Below, piece after piece: positions 43,873 to 52,938 of a stretch of 64,000 nucleotides of DNA. The DNA lies in contig JBGTSB010000002.1 in assembly GCA_041940525.1 (NCBI GenBank), positions 62,001 through 126,000 of the forward strand, written 5' to 3'. Every line of letters begins with the position of its first letter. Position 1 is the stretch's first letter. This DNA is from JAKAXS01 sp041940525. GTDB lineage: Bacteria; Pseudomonadota; Alphaproteobacteria; Rhizobiales; Hyphomicrobiaceae. The notes under the pieces were generated by a model that ran no database searches, had not been told where the DNA came from, and saw only the letters and a list, made by a program, of their open reading frames with translations. Made by a program: the position numbers and the translations under genes.

Positions 43873-45470
43873 CAGAAAAACAACCCATGCATAAACCAGC
43901 CCGGCGCGCGCTCCTGCCCGTAAAATCCTTGCCGGAAAATCCAAAACCGGTATCCCGCCTGATCCTCGACCCTGTAATAGTCGCGCGTCTCATCCTCGCG
44001 AGGCTCACCAAGCTGACGCCACCACTCCGGTGCGATCCGCTCCGGCCCTTCGCACGCAACGACGTCATGCAAGACACGCCGCCAGCGGAACCGGCGCGGT
44101 GGCCCATCCGGCACCTCCGCAACCGCGTCGATTTTTTGAGGACGCTCAAACAACTGCAAAGGCCGGGACGGTGGAGCAGCCGCAGACGGCCGGCCAATCA
44201 CAGAGCGATCCGGAACTTGCAAAGCCGAATTCGCACCCTCGGCAGAAGCAGCAGGAACCAAGCGTTGCGCTCGTTCCGGAATATGCGTATCGCACGCCTC
44301 AATACGCAAAACACGATCCCGGCCAAAACGCGCAACCAGCCTGTCGACAAGCGCTCCAATCGCCTCACTCTCATCAGCCGTCTTGTCGAGGTTGGACTGC
44401 ACGGCAGATAACGGCTCAGCAGCCGGCACGCTCACTCGCACAGCATCAAACCCGAACCCCGCCTCAATAGGATCGGCCAAGGCGGAAAGCCGCTCTTCAA
44501 AAAGCCGGGCGATACTCTGCGCATTGCGAGACGGCTGCCCAGTCTCAACACACAACCGCTGCGCCGTCCCATCACTCCGAAAAAAGCACGCATCAAACAC
44601 ACGCCCGCCCTGCCCACGCTCCAACAAAGCCTGAGCAGCTTCCTCAATAAGAACTTTGAGAACATCCATCAGCATGTCCGCATGCATCAGCGGCTCATTA
44701 AAAGTCCTGGCGGCGGAAACCTGCGGAGCAGGCCTGATCGGCGTAAGCGGACCAGCCTCTCGCCCCAAGAACCGATCGAGCTGGGTCACAAGCAGCGCGC
44801 CAAAGCGGGCCGCGAGCGAAGAACGCGGGCGATGCGCCAAATCCCCAACCGTTTTCAAGCCCGCGCGCGATAAAGCCAGAATGGTATCAGCCGGCAAATC
44901 AGCCAACGCGGCGACCGGCAACCGCTGAACCAGCGCCTGCTCCTGTCCTGGCGCTAAAACCTCAGCGCCCGTAAAGCGCACAAGCGCACGCGCGGCATCC
45001 GGTACGCTTGCAAGCGTCACCCGTACACTGAGGCCCAAGCGGGCGAAGTGCGCCAAAACTTTGCTTCTGAAAACACCTTCGCCACCAAACAAGTGGGCGC
45101 ACCCGGTGATGTCGAGCAGCAAGCCATCCGGCCGATAAATCACAACCACGGGCGTGAAACGTTCACACGATAATGCCAGGTAATCCAGAAAGCGCGCGTC
45201 TGCCTCGCTATCGGCCAGCGCCACCGCAAGATGAGGAATGCGCGCCCGTGCATCAGCCAGCGTAAGACCGGGACGCAAACCAAGTTGCATGGCCTTGCGG
45301 TCAACACCGGCAAGCCGCAAAGCCCCGCGCACTTTCTCCACGGCGGCGAACGGCGGATCATCCCGCTCTGAGCCATTCAACCCGGGATGGCTCTTGCGCA
45401 AACGCTCCGTCATCAGGAACGGAAACCACACGGCGAGGTAACGCCGCGCCCGGCCAACTCCGCCGGACAT
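43872..45470 (-). CDS. imuB: ImuB, Y-family-like mutasome protein
   Basis: Catalytically inactive Y-family relative that links DnaE2 to the sliding clamp. About 532 aa beginning MSGGVGRARRYLAVWFPFL, with the DinB-type region (GLRPGLTLADARARIPHLAV, VVIYRPDGLLLDITGCAHLF) and the long ImuB C-terminal part (RFRWRRVLHDVVACEGPERI, TRDYYRVEDQAGYRFWIFRQ). The start at 45470 is picked because the product then opens like other ImuB proteins; this gives a 113-base overlap with imuA. An internal ATG at 45413 is less likely. Confidence 0.93.
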   Translation of the reverse strand: MSGGVGRARRYLAVWFPFLMTERLRKSHPGLNGSERDDPPFAAVEKVRGALRLAGVDRKAMQLGLRPGLTLADARARIPHLAVALADSEADARFLDYLALSCERFTPVVVIYRPDGLLLDITGCAHLFGGEGVFRSKVLAHFARLGLSVRVTLASVPDAARALVRFTGAEVLAPGQEQALVQRLPVAALADLPADTILALSRAGLKTVGDLAHRPRSSLAARFGALLVTQLDRFLGREAGPLTPIRPAPQVSAARTFNEPLMHADMLMDVLKVLIEEAAQALLERGQGGRVFDACFFRSDGTAQRLCVETGQPSRNAQSIARLFEERLSALADPIEAGFGFDAVRVSVPAAEPLSAVQSNLDKTADESEAIGALVDRLVARFGRDRVLRIEACDTHIPERAQRLVPAASAEGANSALQVPDRSVIGRPSAAAPPSRPLQLFERPQKIDAVAEVPDGPPRRFRWRRVLHDVVACEGPERIAPEWWRQLGEPREDETRDYYRVEDQAGYRFWIFRQGFYGQERAPGWFMHGLFF

Positions 45471-46149
45471 CGAAGCACTGCTTGTCACGATCCCACTCCA
45501 AACGCCAACTGCGCTCACCCACACCGCCGCGATGCCGCAACAAACTCAAAGCGAAAGCCGGACGGCCGGGGGCATGATCAACTGTGTGAAATGATGGTTG
45601 CGACTGAACCAGCCAACGGGTTTCCGCCGCACTCGGCCCCGGCGCCGTGCCGGACCGGACTACAAAAATCGGAACGCCGGATTGCGCCGCGGCAAGCGAC
45701 AGGCGGCGGCTCGCCGTCAGAGTAAGCAAAGGCGAGCGTCCCCAAAAAGCCACCACGACAGCACCCAGCGCGCGACAGCGCAGACCTTGTTCTGCAACCC
45801 GCAACCCAGCTTCGGCATCTTTCGCACGCACGAAAATAAGCCGCGATGGATCAGCGCCAACTTCAGACAAACCCGGTCCATAGACCCAGCCCGTTTCGCT
45901 GTTCCAAAAATCCTGACGCGCCAGCAAGATCGAACGACGGCCTGCTGCACGCATGGCCAGCGTCAAGGCAACACCACTGGCACACAGTCCATCAGCATGA
46001 CTTGCCGCATAAAGTTCATGCACGGCACCACGCGCGAGCCCGCCACCCAGAACCGCGTCCACATCCTCGGCCCCAAACGAAAAGACACCGGCTGCCGCCC
46101 TGCGCGGCTCCCGCACCTGCACCAGCCGTTCCAAATTTTGCTGCCGCAT
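45358..46149 (-). CDS. imuA: ImuA, RecA-like mutasome protein
   Basis: SOS-induced RecA/SulA-like protein of the ImuABC mutasome. About 263 aa with VDAVLGGGLARGAVHELYAA, RRSILLARQDFWNSETGWVY, GPGLSEVGADPSRLIFVRA and LTASRRLSLAAAQSGVPIFV. The frame is open to 46206, but ATG at 46149 has GGAG nine bases upstream and leaves the LexA box outside the gene, so it is chosen. First gene of the imuA-imuB-dnaE2 operon. Confidence 0.93.
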   Translation of the reverse strand: MRQQNLERLVQVREPRRAAAGVFSFGAEDVDAVLGGGLARGAVHELYAASHADGLCASGVALTLAMRAAGRRSILLARQDFWNSETGWVYGPGLSEVGADPSRLIFVRAKDAEAGLRVAEQGLRCRALGAVVVAFWGRSPLLTLTASRRLSLAAAQSGVPIFVVRSGTAPGPSAAETRWLVQSQPSFHTVDHAPGRPAFALSLLRHRGGVGERSWRLEWDRDKQCFDVRRSWPGAALPRRVVSVPDDGAFAQEPSRVEWLRAG

Positions 46150-46171
46150 CACGCCCAGCTCCATTTCATTT

Positions 46172-46186
46172 GTTCTTATTTTGTTC
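46172..46186. promoter_or_regulatory. LexA box of imuA-imuB-dnaE2
   Basis: GAAC-AAAATAA-GAAC on the minus strand, an exact match to the alphaproteobacterial LexA consensus GAAC-N7-GAAC (direct repeat). It lies 22 bases before the imuA start, so LexA would block transcription until DNA damage. Confidence 0.9.
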
Positions 46187-46383
46187 TCATTCCTCCTCCC
46201 CGTCAAGCGCTAGTCAGCAGGCGGGAACTTTCCGTGCAAAACCTTCTAAGAACGAAGAAATTTGCCGCGGCATCACACCGCCCCTCCCTCGACAATCGCA
46301 TTTTGCGTTGCAAAATAAACCGACATCCGATCCATGCTGCGGCGCATGGATGACGTGGTTTCAAGCGAGCAGCGGGGAACGCC

Positions 46384-47700
46384 ATGCAGCAGACCATTCG
46401 TCAGTCGATCGCACCGGTGTACGCACTGTTGCTGAGTGTGGCGATCCTCCTGGCAGGCAACGGCCTGCTGGGAACCCTCATTCCCGTTCGCGCCAATCTG
46501 GAGAAATTCTCCAGCATCGATATTGGCGTACTCGGCTCATGCTACTTCGTTGGCTTCACCCTCGGCTGCCTCGCGGCCCCCGCCTTGATCGCGCGCGTCG
46601 GGCACATCCGCTCATACCTCGCCTTCGTCTCCGTAGCCTCCACCGTCGCGTTACTGCACGCGATCTTCGTCGACCCGTGGATCTGGTGGCTCTTGCGCGC
46701 CATGACTGGCTTTTGCTTTTCCGTGCTGTTCGTCATCATTGAGAGCTGGCTGAATGAGCGCTCCACCAACGAAACGCGCGGCACCATCTTTTCCATCTAC
46801 ATGGTCATCAACCTGACCGTTTTGACCGTCGGCCAGCTGATGCTGACGGTGAGCGATCCCAAGCTCTACATTCTCTTCTCGCTCGCCGCGATCCTGCTAT
46901 CGCAAGCCGCATTGCCCATCGCCATGACGCGAGCGCACTCACCTGAACCGATCCCGAAAATGAAGCCGCGGCTCGTGAAGCTCTATAGACAATCGCCCGT
47001 CGGCTTCATGGGTTGCTTCGCAGTTGGCTTGGCGAACGGCGCGTTCTGGTCCCTCGGCCCCGTCTTCGCGATGGACCGCGGCCTCGATACGACCGGCATC
47101 GCATTCTTCATGAGCGCAGCGGTGATTGGCGGCGCCATCGGCCAATGGCCCCTGGGCCGCATCTCAGACAAGCTCGACCGCCGTATCGTAATTCTAAGCG
47201 GCTGCCTGCTCGCCGGTGTGGCCGGGCTTCTCCTCACGCTGTTCGGCGCAAACGGCCAGACCGCTGTTTTTAGCTTGGCCTTCGGCTTCGGCATGTTCGC
47301 GATACCGCTCTACGCGCTATCCGTGGCACACGCGAACGACTACACCGAGCCAAGCGGCTACGTGGAGACTTCAAGCGGCCTGCTTCTTGTTTACGGCATC
47401 GGCTCCGTCATTGGCCCAACACTGTCGTCGCTGCTCGATACGTTTGCTGCACGCAACGTACTCTTCACATACACCGCTATCGTCCATGTCTTGATCGCTG
47501 CATTCGTAATCTGGCGCATAACCAAACGCGCCGCCGTCGAAGACGACGAGAAGATCGACTTCCGCGATGCATTGGTCGCGGCTCAGGTTGTGGCGCCAAT
47601 CGAAGACATCAAAGTCAACGAGGAACCCGGAGGACAAGCCGGCTCCGGCGCCGGGGCAAACCCTGTTCCTCCAGAAGCAGCCCCCGCACAACCAAAATAG
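46384..47700 (+). CDS. MFS transporter, YcaD-like
   Basis: 438-aa major facilitator with twelve predicted membrane segments. The first runs through APVYALLLSVAILLAGNGLL and LGTLIPVRANLEKFSS, resembling the YcaD-like subgroup; the loop 2-3 region reads GFTLGCLAAPALIARVGHIR and the 8-9 loop GQWPLGRISDKLDRR. The tail is Pro/Gly/Ala-rich and cytoplasmic. The substrate cannot be read from the sequence. GGGGAAC precedes the ATG. Confidence 0.9.
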   Translation: MQQTIRQSIAPVYALLLSVAILLAGNGLLGTLIPVRANLEKFSSIDIGVLGSCYFVGFTLGCLAAPALIARVGHIRSYLAFVSVASTVALLHAIFVDPWIWWLLRAMTGFCFSVLFVIIESWLNERSTNETRGTIFSIYMVINLTVLTVGQLMLTVSDPKLYILFSLAAILLSQAALPIAMTRAHSPEPIPKMKPRLVKLYRQSPVGFMGCFAVGLANGAFWSLGPVFAMDRGLDTTGIAFFMSAAVIGGAIGQWPLGRISDKLDRRIVILSGCLLAGVAGLLLTLFGANGQTAVFSLAFGFGMFAIPLYALSVAHANDYTEPSGYVETSSGLLLVYGIGSVIGPTLSSLLDTFAARNVLFTYTAIVHVLIAAFVIWRITKRAAVEDDEKIDFRDALVAAQVVAPIEDIKVNEEPGGQAGSGAGANPVPPEAAPAQPK

Positions 47701-47808
47701 CGATCCGAACATTCAACGCCTTCGCGAACCTGCGGAACAAGGCTTTCTGAGCCTTGTTACAATGGTATGTTTCAAGAGGTGCAACACAAAAACAACGAGG
47801 ATCGTCCC

Positions 47809-48795
47809 GTGCCGGAGGCTCTGTTTCTGCCCCCAAACAAACTCAATTTCGAAGGACAACCCCGTCAAGTCGGCGTGGAGCTAGAATTCGGCGGCCTCAC
47901 GCCAGCGCAAGCCGCCGAGCACGTGCAAAAAGTCTTCGGCGGAACAACCGAAACAATCAACCCTCACCGGCTCACCGTCAAAGAAACCAAGTTCGGAGAC
48001 TTCGAAACAGAACTGGACTCGCAGTTCGTCCACCCAAAGGACGAGGGCGAGGAAAACTTTCGCCAGTTGCTAGGCGACATCGCCTCGGCCGTCGTGCCAT
48101 GCGAAATCATCTGCCCGCCTATACCCGTCGCCGAACTCTCAGAGCTAGATGAACTTATCGCAAGCCTGCGCCAAGCCGGAGCAGCCGGAACGTTCGCTAG
48201 TCCGTTCTACGCCTTTGGAGCACAGCTCAACCCAGACATAGCAACACGCGACGCACGCTGGATCACATCCGTTTTCAAAGCATATCTTTTGCTGTCCGAC
48301 TGGCTGCGCGCCGAAATCTCGGTCGCCATTACCCGGCGGCTTCTCGCCTATTCCGCGCCCTTCCCAGCCGACTATGTTCTGAAGGTAATCGACCCGGACT
48401 ACTGGCCAGACATCGATGCGCTCATCGGCGATTTCCTCGACGCGACACCGACCCGCAACCGGGAACTCGACATGCTGCCGCTGTTCACTTGGCTCAATGA
48501 AGACAAAGTCCGCGCCGCCGTCTCCGACATCCGCATTAAGTCGCGCCCGACCTTCCACTACCGGCTTCCCAACGCGCTCATCGATCAGCCCGGCTGGACC
48601 GTCGCGACAGAGTGGAACCGCTGGTGCATCGTCGAACATTTGGCAGCCAACGAAGAAGCGCTGTCGGAAATGGCACGCGCCTACCAAGAAAACCAGAAAC
48701 GCCTGATCCCATCTGATTGGGCCAAGGAAACCGAAAGCTGGATCGGCTCCATCAAAATGAAATTGCATACCGAAACAAACGAACAAACGAGATAA
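47809..48795 (+). CDS. Amidoligase-family protein
   Basis: About 328 aa. It opens with RQVGVELEFGGLTPAQAAEH and has FETELDSQFVH and VVPCEIICPPIPVAELSELD, the pattern of putative amidoligases (glutamate-cysteine-ligase-like COOH-NH2 ligases) that form amide bonds on peptides or small molecules. A frame opens at ATG 47767, but GTG at 47809 has GAGGA seven bases upstream and is preferred. The usual partner genes (glutamine amidotransferase or gamma-glutamyl cyclotransferase types) are not adjacent. Substrate unknown. Confidence 0.82.
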   Translation: MPEALFLPPNKLNFEGQPRQVGVELEFGGLTPAQAAEHVQKVFGGTTETINPHRLTVKETKFGDFETELDSQFVHPKDEGEENFRQLLGDIASAVVPCEIICPPIPVAELSELDELIASLRQAGAAGTFASPFYAFGAQLNPDIATRDARWITSVFKAYLLLSDWLRAEISVAITRRLLAYSAPFPADYVLKVIDPDYWPDIDALIGDFLDATPTRNRELDMLPLFTWLNEDKVRAAVSDIRIKSRPTFHYRLPNALIDQPGWTVATEWNRWCIVEHLAANEEALSEMARAYQENQKRLIPSDWAKETESWIGSIKMKLHTETNEQTR

Positions 48796-48810
48796 CCGCT
48801 ACCCGGCACT

Positions 48811-49146
48811 TCACCTCGCACAGCCGATGCACTTGACGATCGCAGGATCGAACTCCAATCGCTTGATCGCAATCTCTTCCCCACAGTCAGGGCATTCGCC
48901 GTAGCTGCCGTCGTCCATCCGGCCAAGGGCCGCATCTATACGAACGAGTTCCTGCGCACGGTTGCGTTCCGTCGCTAACGCCATCTGCTGAGCTTGGAGC
49001 GCATCGATCCGCGACACCCGGCCTACGCTGGACTGATCCAGTTCGACAACCGATCGGCTACCCGCGCTCATCTCCTGCAGCGATAGCAGTTCATCCCTCC
49101 GGGCCAACAACTTCTGTTTCAAGCGATCGAGATCCGCGTCATCCAT
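48811..49146 (-). CDS. DksA/TraR-type zinc-finger protein
   Basis: 111 aa: a coiled-coil N-terminal half and a C4 zinc finger with Cys85-x2-Cys88 (CPDCGEEI) and Cys106-x2-Cys109 (CIGC), followed by A-R at the end. DksA-family proteins bind the RNA polymerase secondary channel. The coiled-coil tip residues that mark true DksA (D-x-x-D-x-A) are not obvious here, so a DksA-like rather than DksA call. AAGGATG precedes the start. Confidence 0.85.
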   Translation of the reverse strand: MDDADLDRLKQKLLARRDELLSLQEMSAGSRSVVELDQSSVGRVSRIDALQAQQMALATERNRAQELVRIDAALGRMDDGSYGECPDCGEEIAIKRLEFDPAIVKCIGCAR

Positions 49147-49184
49147 ATTGGATCATCCTTCTCGCAAGGATCAGTAGTACACCA

Positions 49185-51368
49185 TCACTTCTCGGCTACG
49201 GCGCTCTCGCTGTTATCGAACACCCAGTGCGCCGCCTTGCCGTCCTCGTGTACGGGCCGGAAGGCTTGCGTGCGCTCGTGAACCGGACGGCGCCCTTTGG
49301 AAAGTAACCGGTACATATCGCCAAACAACAGTGGATCATTCACGAACACGCCGTGATGGCTCTGCATGGACTGCCCTGCACGGCCGCCCATCCCTGTCGT
49401 ATCCACCGTTTCAACACCGGGGTACGACTGCGCCACGCGTCCGCACCGGCCTTCACCCATCCGAATCGTGCTGGAAACCCACAACGCCCAGTCACCCGCG
49501 TTCACATAATTCGTTACGCCGCGCGCGAAACGCTTCGCCCGGCCCATCTTCCTGCACCAGTCAAGATCGATATCCGAATGCGCCATGATGACCTCGCCGA
49601 GGTTCGGAAAGCGCGCATTCGGATCCCGTTGGGCAAACTTGTCGATGGCCCGGGAGAGAACCCTGTTACCCATCGAGTGAGCGATAACGTGAATTTTCAC
49701 CTTGGGCAGAATGATCGCAAGCTTATCGAGAAATTTGTAAAGCGGCTCAGCAGCGGCCTCGGCGCGCTTTCGGTCTCCCATGTACCAGACATGCGATCCA
49801 TGAGAGTTCCATGAAAACAGAATAAGCGCGCCATCAAACTCCAGGTCATAGGCGATCTGCGCCGCCCGCTTCACCGCCTGTGTGTGGGCTACATTGTAGC
49901 CGTGAACGAATAATAAGGCCTGCCCCGGAAATCGGATACTTTTCTTCGTACCCTTGACGATCGACTGCTCCACGTCGCCCAAATCCCCGGGACTTACGTC
50001 CAAGATCTCGAAATTATCCGCGTAGGAAAGCGGCTCGGTTGACTTATCCGCCTCGCCCACGGACTCGACAATTCTGTCGAAACGATCAAATAGCGAATGG
50101 ATATCCGCTCGCACCGTGGCGGTGCCATACGACAGCAAATTTGTCGTCCCGCGCCGCTTGTAGGCCTTTTTCTTGTCGTCCCAATCGCGCGTCGTGACAT
50201 ATGCAAGCTTGAAGTCCGTGTGGGAATACTCCGGCAGATTTTCCAACTCTGCGGCGATCGACTCGGCTTTGCCCTTGTCCCCACTGTCGCGACACGCGTA
50301 CCGCAGTTGGCTCATCGTAGACTTGATCAAGGGATGCCCCTCGCGAAAACGGCTGCGCAATATCTCCAAGGCCTTCTGGAAATAATTGATCGCATCCCCA
50401 TACCGCTTGCGATCATCATAAAATGCACCAAGCGCTACAAAGGCTTTGGCAAGATAGGGATGGCGATACCCATAAAGCGCATCCGACATCTGAACCGCAC
50501 GCTCATGGTATTTCCGCGCCTGCTCCCAACACGGCACAGCTTCCTTCGGAAACCCGTTCCTGGCCGTCTCATCACCGCGATCCCTGAAAAACCGGGCATA
50601 CGCCGAAATCACATGGATGTGGAGCGGCGGATCGGAAAGAGCGCCACTCTCAAATAGGTTCAGAACCTCCGCCATCTTCTCGCTATTGGCGCAGCGGGGC
50701 GCAGACTTCCAATCCGTCTTCCCGGTCTTCAGGAACTCATTGATTTTCTCATCAGGCATCACAGTGCGGAAAACTTCGCCAGTATTGATCCTGACCCGGA
50801 TACGCTCCGGATGGTTCGGCGGCAAACCGTTCGAAGCGACGAAAGCCTCTCGAAATGCAGACCCGGCCTGCGGGCCACTCTCATGCTCGCCGATGCGATT
50901 GAAGGCCTTCACCACCTCCGGATGCTTGGGCCCGTAGAGATCCTTCGCCCGATAACGCACGCGATTGAAGACGATCCGGGCAAGGATGTGCCGGCCAGCA
51001 TCTTCATACAAAACACCGAGCCTGCTGAACGCTTCCAGCAAATCCTTCTCATGAGACTTGCCGAGACGTTTGAACGCTTCAAGCGCCTGCTTGTAGACCG
51101 GCTCCGCCTGCAGAATCTCGCCCGTCGCGTGCATCGAACTCGCCAGAAGAAGCAGAGACTGCGCGCGCCGGGGATCATTTGAGTTCGCCGGCAGCCTTGC
51201 CGTAACGCTCTCCGCCGTCTTCGCGGCGATCAATGCCGGAAAGTATTGATGCGTGTCGAACAGCGACTGGGCCTTCGCCACCGCCTTCGTGACCTGATCC
51301 GGCGAGGCCTGCACGCTCCCAGACCAACACGCCCACATCAAAAGAACAACGACCCGGCTCACTCTCAC
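49185..51368 (-). CDS. Exported TPR plus alpha/beta-hydrolase protein
   Basis: 727 aa with a signal peptide (about 1-21, ending VQA). Residues about 30-390 form TPR-like repeats (LDTHQYFPAL-type pairs, ending RRYGDAINYFQKALEILRSR, given as YGDAINYFQKALEIL). Residues about 470-690 form a DUF900-type alpha/beta hydrolase: ALLFVHGYNVAHTQAVKRAA, ILFSWNSHG and nucleophile S565 in VIAHSMGNRVL. The GTG start has GGGGGA upstream. Probably a periplasmic or surface esterase with protein-binding repeats; substrate unknown. Confidence 0.87.
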   Translation of the reverse strand: MRVSRVVVLLMWACWSGSVQASPDQVTKAVAKAQSLFDTHQYFPALIAAKTAESVTARLPANSNDPRRAQSLLLLASSMHATGEILQAEPVYKQALEAFKRLGKSHEKDLLEAFSRLGVLYEDAGRHILARIVFNRVRYRAKDLYGPKHPEVVKAFNRIGEHESGPQAGSAFREAFVASNGLPPNHPERIRVRINTGEVFRTVMPDEKINEFLKTGKTDWKSAPRCANSEKMAEVLNLFESGALSDPPLHIHVISAYARFFRDRGDETARNGFPKEAVPCWEQARKYHERAVQMSDALYGYRHPYLAKAFVALGAFYDDRKRYGDAINYFQKALEILRSRFREGHPLIKSTMSQLRYACRDSGDKGKAESIAAELENLPEYSHTDFKLAYVTTRDWDDKKKAYKRRGTTNLLSYGTATVRADIHSLFDRFDRIVESVGEADKSTEPLSYADNFEILDVSPGDLGDVEQSIVKGTKKSIRFPGQALLFVHGYNVAHTQAVKRAAQIAYDLEFDGALILFSWNSHGSHVWYMGDRKRAEAAAEPLYKFLDKLAIILPKVKIHVIAHSMGNRVLSRAIDKFAQRDPNARFPNLGEVIMAHSDIDLDWCRKMGRAKRFARGVTNYVNAGDWALWVSSTIRMGEGRCGRVAQSYPGVETVDTTGMGGRAGQSMQSHHGVFVNDPLLFGDMYRLLSKGRRPVHERTQAFRPVHEDGKAAHWVFDNSESAVAEK

Positions 51369-51420
51369 GCGTCCCCCAACGTCTGCGCTCCATCAGATAA
51401 CGTCGCATACCTAACTCAAG

Positions 51421-52551
51421 CTAAGGCGCAAAGATCAGCATAAGGTAGGCTACGAACAGTACCAAGTGAACAGCGCCTTGCAAAACGCCCGTTCGGACAC
51501 CGCCAAACGTCAGCGCGCTCATGATCAATGTAAGCAATAGGAGGACGCTGGAGGCGTCACTCAGGCCAAGAACCACCGACTGGCCGATGAAAAGGCCAAC
51601 AGCGAGGGCGGCAGGAACAGTGAGCCCAATGGTCGCCAGAGCCGAGCCTAGCAAAAGATTTACCGAACGCTGTAGGCTGTTGGCTCGCGCCGCCCTGAGA
51701 GCAGCCAACCCTTCCGGCGCAAGAACAAGAAGAGCGATGATCACACCGCCGAGTGCGATCGGCGCCCCAGCCTTGACGATACCGAAGTCGACGAGTTTTG
51801 CTAGATGCTTCGACAGAAGCACGATCGGGATGAGCGTCAGAACGAGCAATACAGTGTGGTACGAAAGTGAACGGACAGGCCCGTGAGTATGATCATCAGC
51901 CAGGTCCTTTCTTGTGGCCACGTCCGGCTCTAAGAAGTACCCTTTATGGCTGATCGTTTGGACGGCAAGAAACACACCATACAGCAATACCGCCATCACT
52001 GCGAGAAAGCCCTCCTGCATGGGCGAGAAGGTTGGTGTCTCTGTAGATTCCGTGAATTTGGGAAGGATCAGGGTTATGACGGCGAGAGGTAACAACACGG
52101 CAATAAAAGACCTGGCGCCTTGAAGGTTGTAGTCTTGCTCGCGATGAAAGATGCCGCCGATGAGGAGCGCCGCGCCCACCAATCCATTCAGAACAATCAT
52201 AAGCACCGCGTGCATGGTGTCGCGAGCTAGGGTAGGAGATGCTTCACCGGCTACCATCACGGCTGAAATCAAAGCGACTTCAATACCGATTACGGCCAAC
52301 GTCAGTATAAGTGTGCCGTAGGGCTCACCCAGAAGCCCGGCAAGCGCATCGGCATGACGCACAACAGCGAACGTGGCCCAGAGCATCGTCACGAAAAGCC
52401 AAGCGAAGAGCGCAAACGCAAAGAACTCATGATCCAGGCCTGTCAGCCATTCATTCCCAAAAATATGAAACACCGTCAAAGTGACTAGACCAAAGATCAG
52501 CGGCGTCTCTTGTCTGGCCATTGCAAGTAATTTCGGCAGGACTGACTTCAC
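51421..52551 (-). CDS. ChaA-type cation/proton antiporter
   Basis: 376-aa inner-membrane protein with about eleven hydrophobic segments, of the Ca2+/cation antiporter superfamily. The two alpha repeats are visible: GEPYGTLILTLAVIGIEVAL in the first half and APIALGGVIIALLVLAPEGL in the second, each with the ion-binding Glu. Closest in type to ChaA sodium(calcium)/proton antiporters. It is divergent from the GGDEF-EAL gene. Confidence 0.9.
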   Translation of the reverse strand: MKSVLPKLLAMARQETPLIFGLVTLTVFHIFGNEWLTGLDHEFFAFALFAWLFVTMLWATFAVVRHADALAGLLGEPYGTLILTLAVIGIEVALISAVMVAGEASPTLARDTMHAVLMIVLNGLVGAALLIGGIFHREQDYNLQGARSFIAVLLPLAVITLILPKFTESTETPTFSPMQEGFLAVMAVLLYGVFLAVQTISHKGYFLEPDVATRKDLADDHTHGPVRSLSYHTVLLVLTLIPIVLLSKHLAKLVDFGIVKAGAPIALGGVIIALLVLAPEGLAALRAARANSLQRSVNLLLGSALATIGLTVPAALAVGLFIGQSVVLGLSDASSVLLLLTLIMSALTFGGVRTGVLQGAVHLVLFVAYLMLIFAP

Positions 52552-52662
52552 GGTAACGCTCCGTAGCGGCTACGATCTCCCTCTCAACAGACCTAGACAG
52601 TGCTGTTGAACTGCCGCTTCGGATACACACTCCCTTCGCCGCACACCTCAAAATGTGCCTCC

Positions 52663-52688
52663 CAAGCGCAAGTTGCAAGCTGCGCTTG
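52663..52688. repeat. Inverted repeat in the gap before the antiporter gene
   Basis: CAAGCGCA (52663-52670) and TGCGCTTG (52681-52688), an 8-bp perfect inverted repeat with a 10-base loop. It lies in the 387-base stretch 52552-52938 between the divergent antiporter and GGDEF-EAL genes. I see no gene in that stretch; it presumably holds the two promoters. Confidence 0.4.
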
Positions 52689-52938
52689 CGAGCTAGAACA
52701 AGCCAGTGCCAGAACGCCGGCCACTGGTCTGCGCTCATGCGGAGAAAAAGCACGCTCTCACTCGAGTAGTCGTAGCCACACACGGAGCAGGACAAGCACA
52801 GGCCGCTCATGATGAGAACCTAAAGCGCCAGCAAGGGCGCCAAACCTTCAAAAACAACAGCCACTTAGACAACCGCTTCGCAACAGTTTCTTGAATTTTC
52901 CAGAATACACTCCCTGTGCAGATTATCTCAGCCTTAGA

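Noticed and set aside
45846..46742. 298-aa plus-strand ORF across imuA, the LexA box and the MFS start
   Set aside because: Pro/Arg/His-rich nonsense frame that crosses two certain genes and their promoters.
52451..52810. 119-aa minus-strand ORF overlapping the antiporter start
   Set aside because: It overlaps the N-terminus of a solid gene in another frame, is Ser/Cys/Arg-rich with no family look, and lacks a clear ribosome-binding site.
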